The position numbers and the translations under genes are program-made. DNA of 64,000 nt from Annulohypoxylon bovei var. microspora (lineage: Eukaryota; Ascomycota; Sordariomycetes; Xylariales; Hypoxylaceae). The stretch is taken from assembly GCA_022836615.1 (NCBI GenBank), contig MU405364.1:25178-89177 (forward strand). Direction: 5' to 3'. The stretch's first letter is position 1; the number at the start of each line of letters is the position of its first letter. Shown here one piece after another: positions 44,599 to 59,200 of this stretch. The notes beneath the pieces were generated by a model. That model saw only the letters and a program-made list of their open reading frames with translations, did not search any database and was not told where the DNA came from.

Positions 44599-47500
44599 CT
44601 TGTTAAGATGCTGGACCCAAACCCTTCAACTGTGCCCAAGCTATATCAAGTTCCAACTATGACAGACGACGATGATGATGTGGAAACTGCAGATTCATGC
44701 AGCATGCTGCTTGACCATGGTCGGGATGCAAGAGGTTACAAATGATGTTTAGCTTTCAAAGTATGCTTTTACTATGAGAGGTATGGGGTATGATGCAGTT
44801 CAAGAACAAATAGCGGTGATCGTTCAAAGTATGGAGATGAGGTTGATAGGTTGATAAAGTCGACAAGTATAAAGAGTCGGGTTGGTTTTTTTTAGGTTCG
44901 AAATTGGTATTAATTCAGTCATAAAAAAAAAACGACGGCATTCGTTGTGCCTGCCCGCATCCCACCTGTGCTGTTGCTGCAACTGCTCATCCCCCCACCT
45001 ACTTGATTTAGCGCTAAAATCATTCTACACGTTAACTTTAATCGAAGCCAGGCAGGCAGGCGGTGAACTCGGTCATTTGCAAAATTCCAGCAGCTCCCCG
45101 CATTGGGTCTAAACACAAATGGTTTAAATACATAACTGCTTGCACTTATCAATTATAACAAGCATCGATATTGAATGTGAAAGGTGAAAAGCAAAAAGTA
45201 AAAATATCAATTGTGTATCAGTCATTCTAATTTTAGTTTATAGCATACTAATACACAAGATATCAGGATACGTATAATATATTCCAAGCAAATTCATATT
45301 CATATTGCTATTGCTATCTTTTCATTTTCTATAAATGTCCTATCTGTAAATTGGAAGACCTCCACGTGTCCTGCTCCGGATCAATGAAGCTTGACAGAAC
45401 CGTTCAACCGCATGCGGCCCTACATCAATATGGCACACCGCTAGACCAAGGAATTATTCGAAATTAACCCTGTGGGAGCTAGTCGAGTCAGTTTATTTCT
45501 CACTTTCAAATATGCAACTGAACCTTCGAGAGTTATGAGTTTCATAGGACACAGTTAGGATGGGAAATGAGCTCTCAAACCCACTGCCCAGAGTGAATAT
45601 GCGATAAAGCTACTCCAAATAAGAGACAGCAAGCCGGAAGCCCCCGGTATATCACACGGCAAGAATCGCTCCGAGTCACTGTATGACCCATCACCTGAGT
45701 TGACAGGCACCAAAGATGCCTGAAACTCGCTGCACGGTAATCCCCTCGAGTCAACATATCTATTGGTGATGGATGGCCGGACCATATCACCACGTGCATT
45801 TTTGGCGTAACAGTCCTAGGAATTATCATCTGGCTACCTAGGACCTAGGTAGTGTAACCTATCGTGCTAGATAGGATTCCGGCTCAGTTCTGTGCCATCC
45901 TGTCTCGGCATCTCTTGTATTGGTGTCTGTTCTCGGGAATTCTGGTTTATCAATTGATCGCCATTCATATTTAAACGGCCAGGTCTTCAACAGGCATCGA
46001 GTTTAGATCGCTAGCCGCCATATGCATTGACTTGTTCGATCACAAGGCATCTGCCTAGTGTTGAAGGGGTCGAATCAGGGTATGAGCGATATGAGCCACC
46101 CATTGTTGGTTATGAGACCCGTCATAAGGTAGGGTCGGAAGAACGATTCGATAGATCTCGTCAGAAATCGGCTTCAAAGTCTCGACTGTTCGGCTTATAG
46201 GTACGTAGGTTTAGGTCATCAAGGGAGAAAAAGCCCGTGGATCGACTAAGTTGTAAAGACCTGCATCAAGCTAGTCAAGGAAGCTAGGAAATGTTCGTTA
46301 GTGCCTAGTAGCAACAGGTTGATTACCGAAGCTCTTCTTTGGGGCCAACGAGGTCCACGACAATAACGACAGCAACTCAAGGGCTAAACCCGTCTTGACG
46401 ACAAAGGCGATTAAATCGATGTGGCTCCAAAGCTGCTTTCAGACCAATAGACCAGTAGGCTTGCCATCACTTCTCATCGATCCAACTTCGGGACGTCGAT
46501 ACTTGAAGATATCACACCCGTCATGATATTTTTCAACATGCAGTCTTCTTTCGCCGAGACGCTAGATTTGCGATGCCAGTAGATCTCCAATAGTACCTAA
46601 GAATTCGCAAGTTTCCAAGGTCGTGATCGCTTTGGATAGTCTCGTACCCGAATTGTATCATTTGGCGATCGGCAGATTAGGTTCTCACCTAACCACGTTT
46701 CGAGACTTATGAATTCGTCAAAGCTTTGAGGGAATCGATATCGATCATGTCGCCATGGAACCAGGCTTGGCATAGGTATTTGAAAAGATGGGAACCGCCG
46801 TGACATAAATGAAAGAATGACGACCCATGAAAGGCGCTGATCAACGAACGGACTATCCGGGTGGGAAAAGGCGCAATAAGACCGAGATTTGCCCAAGTTT
46901 AATTAGGTACTGTTAGATCACGTTCTCCTTTTACTCCATGATCCACCAACCACACTTGCGAAAAGTAAGCTCTTCCAAGAACTGGGGACGATCCCGAACT
47001 CATCTAAGCGAGCACCAAATGGTCTGAGCACTCTGGTCGAGCACATGTCGAGAGACACGCAGACACGGCGCCATTCTAATTAAAGCCAAGCACGTTTCGC
47101 CTAGCAAAGACTTAGCTGGCGCCAACCGAAGGATTAGGTGCAACGGATGCAGATCGAGAAACATGACGACACCTTACATACATAGATTTTCCCCTTCGAT
47201 GGATTTTCTTTAGTCTGAGCTCGCTCTCTTTTCATCCAAAAAGAGTCAAGTTAGAAATATCCTCTACCCCTCGATGTAAGACTTACTTAGGTAGCAAGGG
47301 ATGGACATCACATAAAATATACGACAACGCCCTAATGAACTGATTACTCTACACTACTACACACATACGTACATACGTAGTACTAGGAATAAAAGTATTG
47401 GAATCTCGCAGGAGGAACATCTATGAACGGGAAGGTAATCAATCTATAGTCTTGGCAGAACACTTGACCCGATTTCTATCTCGGCTGGTTCTGTTCGGTA

Positions 47501-49401
47501 GGTGAAAAAAACTAAAAGTCTGTGGGCAACTTAGGACCCTCTAAGCTCCAGTGATTAATCCACATGGGTAGGATCGTCAGGGAGAAATTATCGAGGACTA
47601 TCTTTTGCCAACTGCGCCATCTCCCCACCGTCTCGACAGTTGCCTAAACAAGTCAGTCACTTCTATGGTATTACCATGTAAATGAGCCATTGATCCAATG
47701 CCCAATGAAAGATGTTGAAGGCTGGACAACCTCAGGCAAGTTTGAGGCGAATTATCAGATGATAGCAAGGCGAGCGTCTAGCCTCCCCAGCGCCTGGTTC
47801 TTCAAGTCTATGTAATACTATCCCGGTGAAGGCGAACATTTGTGTTCCTGCATTAGTGCACATTTGCAACGCTGGGCTGCATTGGGATGCAGATTTGCCG
47901 CCACCGGATGGAGAGGCTTAGGAAAGGGAGAGACCCCCTGAGGAGCAAACATCGGACGAACGAGTCAGCGACGCGCCGTAGGAAAATCCACATTTTACTC
48001 TACATATTGTGCATAGTACGTATGTGTGTGTGCGTGTATGTAGCATTTAATATCAACGCTCTCAATATCTATTACCAACAGCTTTCTCCCTTTACCACCT
48101 ACCACCACGAAACTTCCGGGAGCATCGGAAAAGGCGCATGTACGTACCCGTAGTTTAGCTGGGACCGAGTCTGCAAGTGCCCGAGTTTACGCGTATGCTT
48201 CTTTCACTTCTTCTACATAGTACTCGAAAAAAAGCCAGGAGTGCTGGAGTAATTACAAAGCCTGCGATGCCTTTTCCACTTTCTTTTCTAGGATATTCTA
48301 TTGTAGGTAATTCTTTCATATGTACTCGAAACAGCTAGTTCCGTTAAAACTCTAGGCTCATTTTCCTCACAATACATGACAGGATGTCATCATTTTACAC
48401 CATCAATGCTTGTTTGCTGGTGAGGCAGTGAGGTTCCTCAGAGCCAATCTGATCCTCCAAATGTGCTTTCTCGGTGGTACTTAGCTCCGCTATATTTTAG
48501 ATCCTGGGCCAGTTTATAAGTGGCTATGATTGTCATCTTTTGCGGAGAATTACCCCTGCGAGAATCCGCCGCCTACGAATCAGCCATCGATCTATCCATC
48601 ACCTTCACCTTTTGGTTAGGTTCCTGGGTCGCTGAAACGCTGAGACGATGGCGTCTTGCATGGCTATTGTACTACCTCGAGCTGCTAGAGGGAGAAAGAG
48701 AGGCCAACCAGAAGCCAAAATTAGTAGTGTAGGTAGATACTATTCTAAAGAGAAAGTTTTTTTTTATTGTTTGATGGTATTATTATTGTTTTATTTTAGG
48801 GGACCTCTAGGGTTCTATGTCACCTCATCTGCCCATTCAGAGACCGGCTCTTGTCCCTCCTCACAAAGGACCTTTTCCCCTACCCCTAGCCCTTCTCGAA
48901 GCCTCAAAGGCAACCGAGGCCGCCACTAAAGGAAAAGGGTTCCGTTGTCAAATTAGTTCTCAAGCCGAGTGGAGCGGATTTCCATTGCCATTTCGACATA
49001 CCCCAGTTGTCTATAACGTCTCCCTAACCCACAACCTCCACCGCCGATGTGCTTCTCTAAACCCCCCTGGACACGCTAGCTCAGAGGCCCATGGAGGTTC
49101 CTATTCTGTTTAATTTCCCAACCTACGAGGATCGTCCCCTTTCGGGAAATCCTTTGTGCTCGTCATCCTATTAATACTCGACCGCCTCTCCATCATGTCC
49201 ACATCTTCTCTTTTTTCCTTCTCCAGCCAAAAAGCCATCACCGCAACTTCAGTCACTTGACTCAGCTTTGACTTCGGTCGTCCACTCTTTCACAAACGCT
49301 ATAAGCTTGCAGCTTTATCACATTCTTTTTCTCACTTCCAAACCAACAAACAAACCACTTGTTCGTTTCTACGTCCAATATCAAAATCAACAATCTTCAA
49401 G
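44599..49401. other. 4.8-kb gene-poor region between LOS1 and the GPI-protein gene
   Basis: No gene could be supported. A minus-strand frame at 45555-45785 ends in a hydrophobic segment, and another at 46597-46896 begins only at TTG; neither shows a family or clear exons. A perfect 19-bp palindrome CTACCTAGGACCTAGGTAG lies at 45834-45852. The last 300 bp are CT-rich with many CAA/CTT repeats, typical of the leader of a highly expressed wall-protein gene. Confidence 0.5.
45834..45852. repeat. Perfect 19-bp palindrome
   Basis: CTACCTAGG-A-CCTAGGTAG, the longest member seen of the TACCTA/TAGGTA palindrome family in this window. Confidence 0.9.
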
Positions 49402-50120
49402 ATGCGTTTCACTGGAGCTGTTCTCTTCGCTGGCGCCGCCATGGCCGGTAGCACCATTTACTCGACCGACTTCGTGACCATCACCTCGTGTGCTGCCACC
49501 GTCACCGACTGCCCGGCCAGGTCCACCGTCACCTCCAGCACCATCTACCCGGTGTCCAGCGGTGTCGTGTCCAGCGCCGTCACCAGCGCCATCCCCGCCC
49601 CCAGCAGCTCTGCTCCCAGCAACGGCACCGTCCCCGGTTACCCTACCGGCCCTGCCGCCTCTGCGAGCGTTCCTGTCCCGGTCAGCTCTGCTTCCGAGAC
49701 CTCTCCCGCTAGCGTTCCTTCGGCGTCTGCTCCCTACCCCACCACCGTCAGCACCAAGGTCCCTGAGCAGCCCAGCTACGCCACCTCGGTGATCCCCGTC
49801 ACCTACACCACCTGCGTGCCCACCACCGCCGTCAGCTACTCGACCATCATCATGAGCCCCTCTGCCCCCGCCGGCACTGGTGCTCCCAGCGTCCCCGGTG
49901 CTCCCGGTGTCTACCCCACCGGCTCGTACACTGCCTCGTAAGTGGATCTGCGAATATTGCTCTCTGTATCTGAATCCACGTGGCTAACAAACTACGCAGC
50001 AACCCTGTCTCTTCCACCTACCCCACTGGAAGCCCGATCCCCACCGCCGGTGCCTCGACCGTCGCCGGCTCTGGCCTCTTCGCGGCGGCCGTCGGTGTCG
50101 CTGCCCTCTTCTTCGCTTAA
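49402..50120 (+). CDS. GPI-anchored Ser/Thr/Ala/Pro-rich cell-wall protein
   Basis: Predicted surface protein. Exons 49402-49937 and 50000-50120, intron 62 bp with branch GGCTAAC; 218 residues. The signal peptide is about residues 1-15 (MRFTGAVLFAGAAMAG). The mature part begins STIYSTDFVTITSCAATVTD with two Cys, repeats the STIYPV/STII theme, and has a long Ser/Thr/Pro/Ala-rich stalk suited to O-mannosylation, with an N-glycosylation site NGT. A second Cys-bearing segment is TYTTCVPTTAVSYSTIIM. The last exon has an AGAS/AGSG omega-site region followed by the hydrophobic tail LFAAAVGVAALFFA, a GPI signal. The third codon position is strongly C-biased, a sign of high expression. No enzymatic domain; the exact wall-protein family is unknown. 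It would be a client of the LAS21/SMP3 pathway in this window. Confidence 0.85.
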
Positions 50121-51944
50121 GCGACCACTCTTGGTTTTCTGTGTTAATGATTCAAAGCCGAGAAGGCAATTGGCAATATGAGGCGTGAACTAAACGGTTC
50201 GGTTGCATATGTACTTAATTCCTAATTGTATTTATGGCCTCGGATGCCTTATGACAACGACCTCGTTCGGAGTTCATATCTGCAAGTCTTAAACCCTTAA
50301 AACTAATACCTACTGCTTTCTCTATCGATCGTGAATGTCGCTTTTCTCGTAGTATCAACTACCTAGTCGGATATCTGGTTAGGGTGTTTGATTAGGCGTT
50401 CGCGCTTGTAGATCGCCAAGGTATTTTACCCCTTGGGTGCGTAATTTCCGATCCTTGTCTAGGATCATCGTGGCTTGGGAACGCGCGGTTATCCCCAGTG
50501 TGACCGGGAAATTAGAAGCTACGGTAGCCATCCTCATTGGCTGTCGAGTTTCCGAGTCGGTTTGCGAACATTTGCGAGTAACGTCGCACGCTACGCCGCG
50601 GGCAAATCTTCAGGTCCTGTAACCAACGTTTGCGTACCTTCTGGATTGCAGAGATTTACCTAGCAGCCTAATATCGGTCTTGATACATACAATAATGACA
50701 GGAATTGACTCCAAACTCCCGTCGCTCTCACATGCCCAGTCTCTTCATATATGTTAACAGCTGACAGATGGGAGTATTGAGTAACCAATCGCCTCCTCTC
50801 GGCGATCTTCGGGGCTTCATAAGCTTACAACAGCTTCTCATCGCTTTCTTTCTTTTTATTCGTTTATTTCGGTTGCACTTTAATTGCCACAGTAGTATCA
50901 TATCAAGCCCCTTTCTTCATTTAGAAACCAATCCTAAGTAATATACGAAGACTTCCAATGACATGAACAAACCTGAGTATCTGCCTATGCAAGCGCTTTC
51001 CTAGCCATCATGTTAGGATCGAATAGGCACGATCGTGCATCCAAGTTCATTTGACTTGAAATAATTATCGCAAATATCCGATTTTCACCAGGCGGAAGAC
51101 TTATGTCGAAGGTTTCCATATTTTATTCCATCGTTATAATTTAACATAACTCAACGCAAGATATATTTCCTGATTAATAGGTGATCGTTCCTTGAGAAAT
51201 GCTCACACCCCTCTGTCCGAAGGAAAAGAAGCATTCACTCTTTCCAATTCCCCGTTTGTGCGAAAACCATCTCAGTATACATCACATCTAGAATATTTCT
51301 ATTGATGTTATTAGACGTGTACCAATAGAGAAGCGATCTCTAGGGATCTCAATATTCAGCTGGTTTTACCGGTCCAGCTCTACAATTATCGTTCCTCAAT
51401 CGAAAGATCGTAAATTCCGAAACCCGCGGCAAGTTTTCACCTGTAGACGTACATACCGCACGTGTCAGGAAACGCGAGCACTACAGCTTCAGCCCTACCC
51501 ATCCCATCGTCAGACCCTAATCGCTGGTGCTAGGTCAGCCTCATAAATATTCCTACAATGCCAAGGCCTACGGCCGTAACAAGATTTAGGGATATCTGAC
51601 ATATAAGATGTTTTCGCATTCGCATACCTCTGAACAATTCCATACGCTATCTGGTGGTCCGCAGAGTCCTTGGCACACCACAAACATACCATCTCACCTA
51701 CATGATAGTTGTGGTTGCTAAGCGAATGCGAGGTTGTCAATCCTCTGATTGGTCACATTATCTACAGCTAGCATATGTCGAGCCCTCTGCATGCGTATAG
51801 CTAGCGACGACATCTATAGGCATCACTTATGGTCTGCTAAGATTGATATTATTGATATTATAAGTCTATTAAAACTAGATCGCGTATCTACAGAAGTAAG
51901 TGGTTATGCCCTACGCCTTTTGAAACCCGCGGGATGACGAGTAA
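50121..51944. other. Gene-free flank before the AT-rich block
   Basis: 1.8 kb of ordinary composition, mostly the 3' flank of the GPI-protein gene. Small frames at 50437-50663 and 51510-51937 show no family features. Composition begins to shift to AT from about 51830. Confidence 0.5.
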
Positions 51945-51968
51945 AGCGTTTAATTTTATTTAACCTCG

Positions 51969-52008
51969 TAAAGCGGACAATAATACGAAATCCGTTAACC
52001 CGCTTTTT
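51969..52008. repeat. Short inverted repeat at the edge of the AT-rich block
   Basis: TAAAGCGG at 51969-51976 is matched by CCGCTTTT at 52000-52007 (seven of eight bases complementary), right at the composition boundary. Another TAAAGCG lies at 51942-51948. It may be part of a mobile-element end; no target duplication could be identified. Confidence 0.35.
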
Positions 52009-55000
52009 TAATTAAGATATTAAAATATATATAATAAAAAATATATAATATATAATAAAAACATATTATATTAAAAAAAATATAAAAAATTATAATATTA
52101 AAAAACGTTATAACGTTTAATAAATTATAATATATAAATTATTATAAATCGAAAACCCGGAATGTTAATTAAAATAAAAATTAACGCGAAGCTTATATTA
52201 TAATTTTAAACGTGATAAACATAAGTTTTTATAATAAAATTATTTTTAAATTTAAATAAATTATTAAAATATTAATTAATTTAATTTATATTTTTAAATA
52301 TAAATATTATAACTTTAAAAATAAAAGGTTATTATTTTTTTTTTTTTTATTAATAAAAATAACCTTATTTTTAACCTTATATAATATAAGTTTATTATTA
52401 TTAATAAAAATCGTTATATAAGTTTTTTAAAATTTAATATAACTTTTAATATTAATTAATAAATAATAATCGTTAAATTTAAATTTATATTATTTTTTTT
52501 TATATTACGATTTTTTTAATAAAAGTTTATTAAAAATGATAATTAAAATATAATTATAAATATTATTAAACTTATAAAATAATTATTTTTAAAAAACATT
52601 ATTAAAGTTAAAACGAATAATTAAAATAACATTATAAAAAATTATATAAAAAAGTTTAATGAAAATTATTATTATTAAAAAAATTTATTAAAGAAATTAA
52701 TAAACGATTAAAAATTAATAAACACATTAATTATTACCTTCGATTTAAACGAGGCTTTAAAAAGTTTTATAAAAAAATTATAAAAAAATATTAATTATTA
52801 AATTTATTTAATAATAATATGAACTTTTTTTATAATATATTAAAAAAGTATAAAAATGTCGAAAGTAATTATAACGAGGAATTTATTTGTAAAAAATATT
52901 TAATAATTAATTATTATAAAGCATTTTTAAATCGTTTAAAAGTGAAAAAAATAAAAATACGGTAATTTAAAAAAAATTAAATTATAAGTTTAATATGTAA
53001 TTAATGTAATTTAATTATTTATATATAATATTTTTATTATACGGTATATTTTAAAATTAAAGTTTAATAAATTTTATTAATTATTATTTAATAAAATGCT
53101 TTAAAATCGTAACCATTAATTCCGGATTTTAATCACTTCGACGTTATATTATTATTTTAATTACCACCTTTTTATATATCGTCACGTTAATTTATTATAA
53201 ATTTTCATAAACTTTTTATTTTTATGAAACTTTTTATTAACGACGAAGTTAAACTTTTTTTTCGGCATGTTAATATTTATTATTTTATTTATTTTAATTA
53301 AAATTTATTATTAAGTTTATAAATATTTAATAATGGTTTTTTTTATTTTATTATATATTATATTTATTATGTTATAATTAAAAATATTTAAATTAAAAAT
53401 AAAAGGCGGGATTATTTTTATAATAACCGTTTAATACGAAATATGCTATTTTTATTTAAATTTATTAATATTAATTAATTTATTATTAAAATATCCACCG
53501 ATAATATATTATTAATTAATTAATATTATTTCTATGTTTTGAATTATTTTAATGGTAAATTATAATTATAATATTTTTATTTTTTTATTAAATAATAATA
53601 ATAATTTATAAATTAATATTTTATTATTTTAAATTTCGAATATTAAAATTTCCTTAAAATCATTTTAAAGAAATAAAGCTCGCTTTAATTTAAAAACGTT
53701 AACGATTTATTTAAAAAATTATTTTTAAATACTTTTAATAAATTATTTAATATAATTAATTTTAAAAATTTTTTTAATTTTTTTTTAATTATTATTTATT
53801 ATAACGAATTTTATCGTATTATTAAAACGTTATGTAAGTTATAATTTTATTATATTATTCCGATCGTTAATAAAAAATAATTTAAGAAAAATTATATGCG
53901 TAAATATATAAAAACTTATTAATAAAATAACCTTTTTAATGGTTATTATAATATTATCCTTTTTTATATAAATATTTATAAGTTTTTTAACATTAATATT
54001 TTTATTTTTATTTTAAAAGCGGACTTTATTTTTTAAAGTAATAAAAATAAATTATATATATATATATTTATAATTTTAAGTAAATTAAATTAATACGATT
54101 TAAAAATAATTAATCGGTATTATAATTAATTATATTTTTTTTTAAAAAGGATTTCTTTGGAATATTTCTTTATTTATTTTACGTAATTAATATTCATTAA
54201 AACGATTTTATTATTCTTTAATAATTTTAATAAAATTTATAATTTTAATATATTTAAAGAAATGGGTTATAATTACGAAAAAATTAAAATGGAAATAATT
54301 AATAACTTCTTTTAACCATGAAGTGGGAATTAATTATATAATATGATTAAAACGAAGCATATTTATTTTAAAACATAAAAAAATAAAAGATTATTAAAAA
54401 ATGAGGTTAATAATGATATTTTTTTTTTAATTTTTTTAATTTAATTTATTATAACGATTATTTTAAAAATATATATAATTAATATAATTTTAATAATAAC
54501 GGTTATAATAATAGCGATAATAAATCGATTTAACCTTAAAAATGAATATAATTTTTATTAAGAATTAATTATTACACCGTTAAAAAAATTAAAAATATGA
54601 AATATAAGTTTATTATTAATAATGATAATTTTAAAACCGATTTATTATATATGCGTAATATTAAAAATCGAATAAATAACTTAAATGTAAATAACATAAT
54701 TAAAATATAAATCATTTCGTTTAAATTAAATAAAATTAATAAAAAAGCTTTAAATAAATTAATTCGATAACTTTTTATATTATATAATAATTAAATAATT
54801 AATATTTTTTTTTTATAATTAAATAATAAATGGATTTTAAATGGGTTTTATAATAAGTTTAATTAATTATTTATAATTAATTAAAAAAATATATAATAAA
54901 TAATTTAACGTGTTAAATATATTTAAGTATAATAAAATTAATTAAATAATGGTTTAATTAAAATATTTTAATAAATAATATATATATATAAATTTATATA

Positions 55001-56073
55001 AAATTATAATATATAATATATACGTATATACATAGAATGGTAATAAATAAATAAAATTTAATAAATATTAAAGTAAATATAAAGTTATTATTATAAGAAA
55101 TAATAATAAAAAAAGAAAATGGTTAATTATAAAGTGTAATATAAAAAGTATTTTTATGTGCACGTAATTTATGTAAATAAACATATACCGATTAAATCGG
55201 GATTAATGGTAAATATATAATAATATTTAAAATAATTACATTAACATATAATTAATTTAATTAATTTAATTTAATAAACCTAATTTTATTTAAATAAAAT
55301 AAAATTAATTTAATTTAATAAAGCCATCGTAAATTAAATTAATATAATATAATATATTAATTATAAAGTTTTAATAAACATTAAATTCCATTATTAATAA
55401 TTATTAAAGATTATTATTAAATTTAATGGTAATATTAATAAATATTAATAAAAAACTTTTATAACAATTATTATAATAAATGAATATATATGGCGTTAAT
55501 AAAATTTTATTTTTAAATATAATAAATATTATAATTACACACATAATTATTTTTATTAAATAAAATAAAATATATTATTATAATGGTAAAATTTTTCTTA
55601 TTATTTATATATATATAATTATTATAATAACTATATTATTAATTATAAAACTTAATTCAAATAAAACATAAAATTATTATATATTTTTAAATATAAAAAT
55701 AATAATAATAAAAACATTTAAACTTTATATATTATAAATAACTTCATACATTATAAAATATATATTAAAATAAAACCTTAAATTCAAAGAATTAATTAAT
55801 ATATATTATAACATTATTAACATTATAATTCGTAGGTTATTTATAAAAATAATTTAAATTATATAATTTAAACTTTTTAATTTTATTATTATTTTAAATT
55901 AACATTTTAATTATTATTAAAATTATTACTTTTATACGCGTTTTTAATTAACGATAATATTTTTTTAAATACATTTTTAAATAATTTATTTTTTTAATAA
56001 ATATGTAATTTAAATTAATAATACCTTTATAACACCTTTAATTTAAAGGCCTTAAATTTAATATTAAATTTTT

Positions 56074-56213
56074 ATTTAAATCAACGATAACCTATTTAAA
56101 TTAACGATAACCCATTTAAATTAATAATAACCCATTTAATTTAATTATAATTTATTTAAATTAATTATAATTTATTTAAATTAATTATAACTTATTTAAA
56201 TTAATAATAACCC
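56074..56213. repeat. 20-bp tandem repeat, seven copies
   Basis: Seven consecutive 20-bp units with consensus ATTTAAATTAATAATAACCC. Units differ mainly at the last three positions (CCC, CCT, TTT, CTT) and at CG versus TA/TT in the middle, all C-to-T type changes or their neighbours. This is direct evidence of C-to-T decay within the AT-rich block. Confidence 0.9.
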
Positions 56214-59200
56214 TTGTAATACCTTTAAATTAAATTAAATTTTTATTTAAACGAATTAAAAAATAATAAGGTTAAATAAATAAATAATAATAAGCTTGTG
56301 GTGTAAATTAAAAGGTGGCTTAATTTCGTAAAAGTTAATAATAACGATATAAATGGAAATAATTTCATATAAAATAAGATTATTAATATAATATAAAAGA
56401 CTTTTACATTTAATACATTATAATTAATTTAATTTAATTAATTATTTTATAAATTAATTACATTAAAACCTTAATTAAATTAATGTAATTATTCCGAACA
56501 TTAAACTTAATATTATTATAATATTAAATTATTAATAATTATTTACCATTGAAAGTTAATTTTATTCCTTAAATAATACCATTTTATTATTATTTTATTT
56601 AAGATTAATATAAATTACTTTATTACCATATAATATTTAATAAAATTAAATTAATTAATAAAAATAAGGTAAGATTTAATAAATTAACATTTTTATATAA
56701 ACATACATTTGTTATTAATAATTATTTAATTTAATAAAAAGCCCTTTTTAAGAATAAAATCATTATATATTATTAAATTTCATAATAAACTTATTAATGG
56801 TTTTTAAACTTTATTAACGGTTTTATTAAATAAAGTTATAAAAATATATTAATAACATAAATTAAATTTTTTATTATATTATTTTTCATTATAATAAAAT
56901 CCTTTTTAATAAAAGTTAATAAATAATGGCTTTAAAAATAATATATTAATCTTTAATTAACTTATTTAACAATATATTTAATTAATAAAAAAAGGGAAAA
57001 ATAAACCCCGTAAAAACTTAAAAATAAATACGTTAAAGTTATTAATAAAGAAACTTTATAATAAACCCCTTAAAACCTTATAACCGAAGAAACCTTATAA
57101 GAAATCATTTAAAAATCTTTAATTAATAATTAATAAATAAATTAATTTAACTTTATTAACACATGAAATAATAAAAACACGGGAAGATTTTTCGTAAATA
57201 AAAAGTTTAATTAAAAAATAATAAATAATTAAATAATTTTAATTTACTTATAAATTAAACTTAAAACCTTAAAAAAATAACATATTATAATTAATTAATT
57301 TAAATAACCCATTTAGTAATACCATAAAAATTATTAAAAAAATAAAGGTTAAAAAAGAAAAATATAAGAAATAACATTATAAAATAAATTATAAATAATA
57401 TATAAAAAAAAGAAACGTTTTAAAAGTTAATAATATATAAATACTTACCGATGAATTAAATTATTTAATGTATATAAATAATTAATATAATTACATTAAT
57501 TTAAAATTTACATTAATATATAATTATAAAACTTATAAATTAAAATTATACCATTTTAATATAAATTAAACATTTTTAAATATATTCATTCGTTTTTATA
57601 TTTTAAAAAAATAATTAATTTTATAAGAATATAAAAAATTATATCCATTTTTATTATAATAAAATTTAATATAAAGTTATTAATATGGTCGTTATTAACG
57701 ATATTAATAATAAATGATAATAATTTAAGGGTTAAATTTTAATATAATTTATTAAAACGTTTTAATTTCCGTCCCTTATAAAGTTCTTTATTAATGTTAT
57801 TTTTAAATTTTAATTTATTTAAATATTTTTTATTAAAAAAATATATTATTCGTTTTTTAAAAATAAAATAATATCGATGTTTATTATTATCGCGAGTAAA
57901 TATAAATCGTTTTTTACTTTAGGAATTAAATTAATCTTCCTTTTTAAGAAAGCAAATTTAAGAAAATGATTAAATAAAATTAATGGTTAATTTTAAAGTT
58001 TCGTTTAATTTCCTTGGTTAATGGACGAGGATTTTAATAAATTCGTGTTTAAACTTGAAAATTTATAACGTTATATTACTTAATAAGGATTAAGCGAAAT
58101 ATGCGAAAAAGAATTTACATTTAATATTATAAAATGATTAATATATACGGTTATAATATAAAGCTTTTTATTTAAAGAAATATTAAAGTTATAAATAAAA
58201 TATGTAAATTATTAATTTATATTTGCTTTTTTACCGTTTAAAAATGATGATAAGTTTTTTAAAATTAAATATTTTATAAATATCGAAACGAAGAAATATA
58301 ATATTATTTATTTCGTTTATTTTAAGGAAAATTATTAAATTAAACAAGTATTAATTTATTTTATTATTAATAAATTAAAAGTCTTTAACCTTAAGAATTA
58401 TATATGTTTATTTAATAATATAATAAGTTTATAAAATTTAATAATTTTTATTATAAATATAAATAATTTTACAAAACGACTTTAATAATATACGTTGCTT
58501 AAATAATGGAATAAAATAAATATTAATTAAAACTTATAAAAAAAGCAAATAACCGTAAGGGAATATTTAATGGTTAAAGTTAATAATAATAAAATAAAGT
58601 TTTATAATATATTAATATTAAAAAATTAACTTTTAATATTATTTAACTTATTATTAAAATTTAATTAAATATAAAAATAATATGTTTTTTTATAAAGAAT
58701 TTTATTAATAAAGTGCGTAATTATTAATATAATAAAATTAAAAGATGTGGTTAAATAAATATATGGCGTATTTTTAATAATATAAGTTTTATTAATTATA
58801 TTTTTACTTCGTAACCAAATATTGTTAATTATAATGTAATAAGTGTAATATATTAAATCGTAATTAACATTATCATTATTTAAAATAAAGAAATGTAATA
58901 ACGTTTTATAAAAATTAAAGTAAATAAAATGGTAAATATTAACGTTAAAAAGGGAAATGTTATTTAAGGGGTTTATAAGAATTAATATAAATGGTTTAAA
59001 TGTTTATTTTAACTTTATATTAAATAAAATTAAACCATTAATTATAATAAAAATAATAATTTAATTATAAGAAATTATAATATAAAATTAAAATTAAAAT
59101 TAATTTAAAATAAGAAATTAATGGTTTTAAAGTGAATTTAATTAATTAAAACGTATAAAAATTAAAAGGATTTATACACAAGCATAATATTATGTAAAGG

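Noticed and set aside
45555..45829. Minus-strand frames ending in a hydrophobic segment
   Set aside because: Looks like a possible membrane or GPI tail, but no upstream exon, signal peptide or conserved block was found; composition is ordinary.
46597..46896. 99-codon minus-strand frame
   Set aside because: Starts only at TTG; aromatic-rich but no recognisable domain or splice continuation.
48520..49113. Overlapping plus-strand frames
   Set aside because: Three short frames without family features, in the CT-rich promoter side of the GPI-protein gene.
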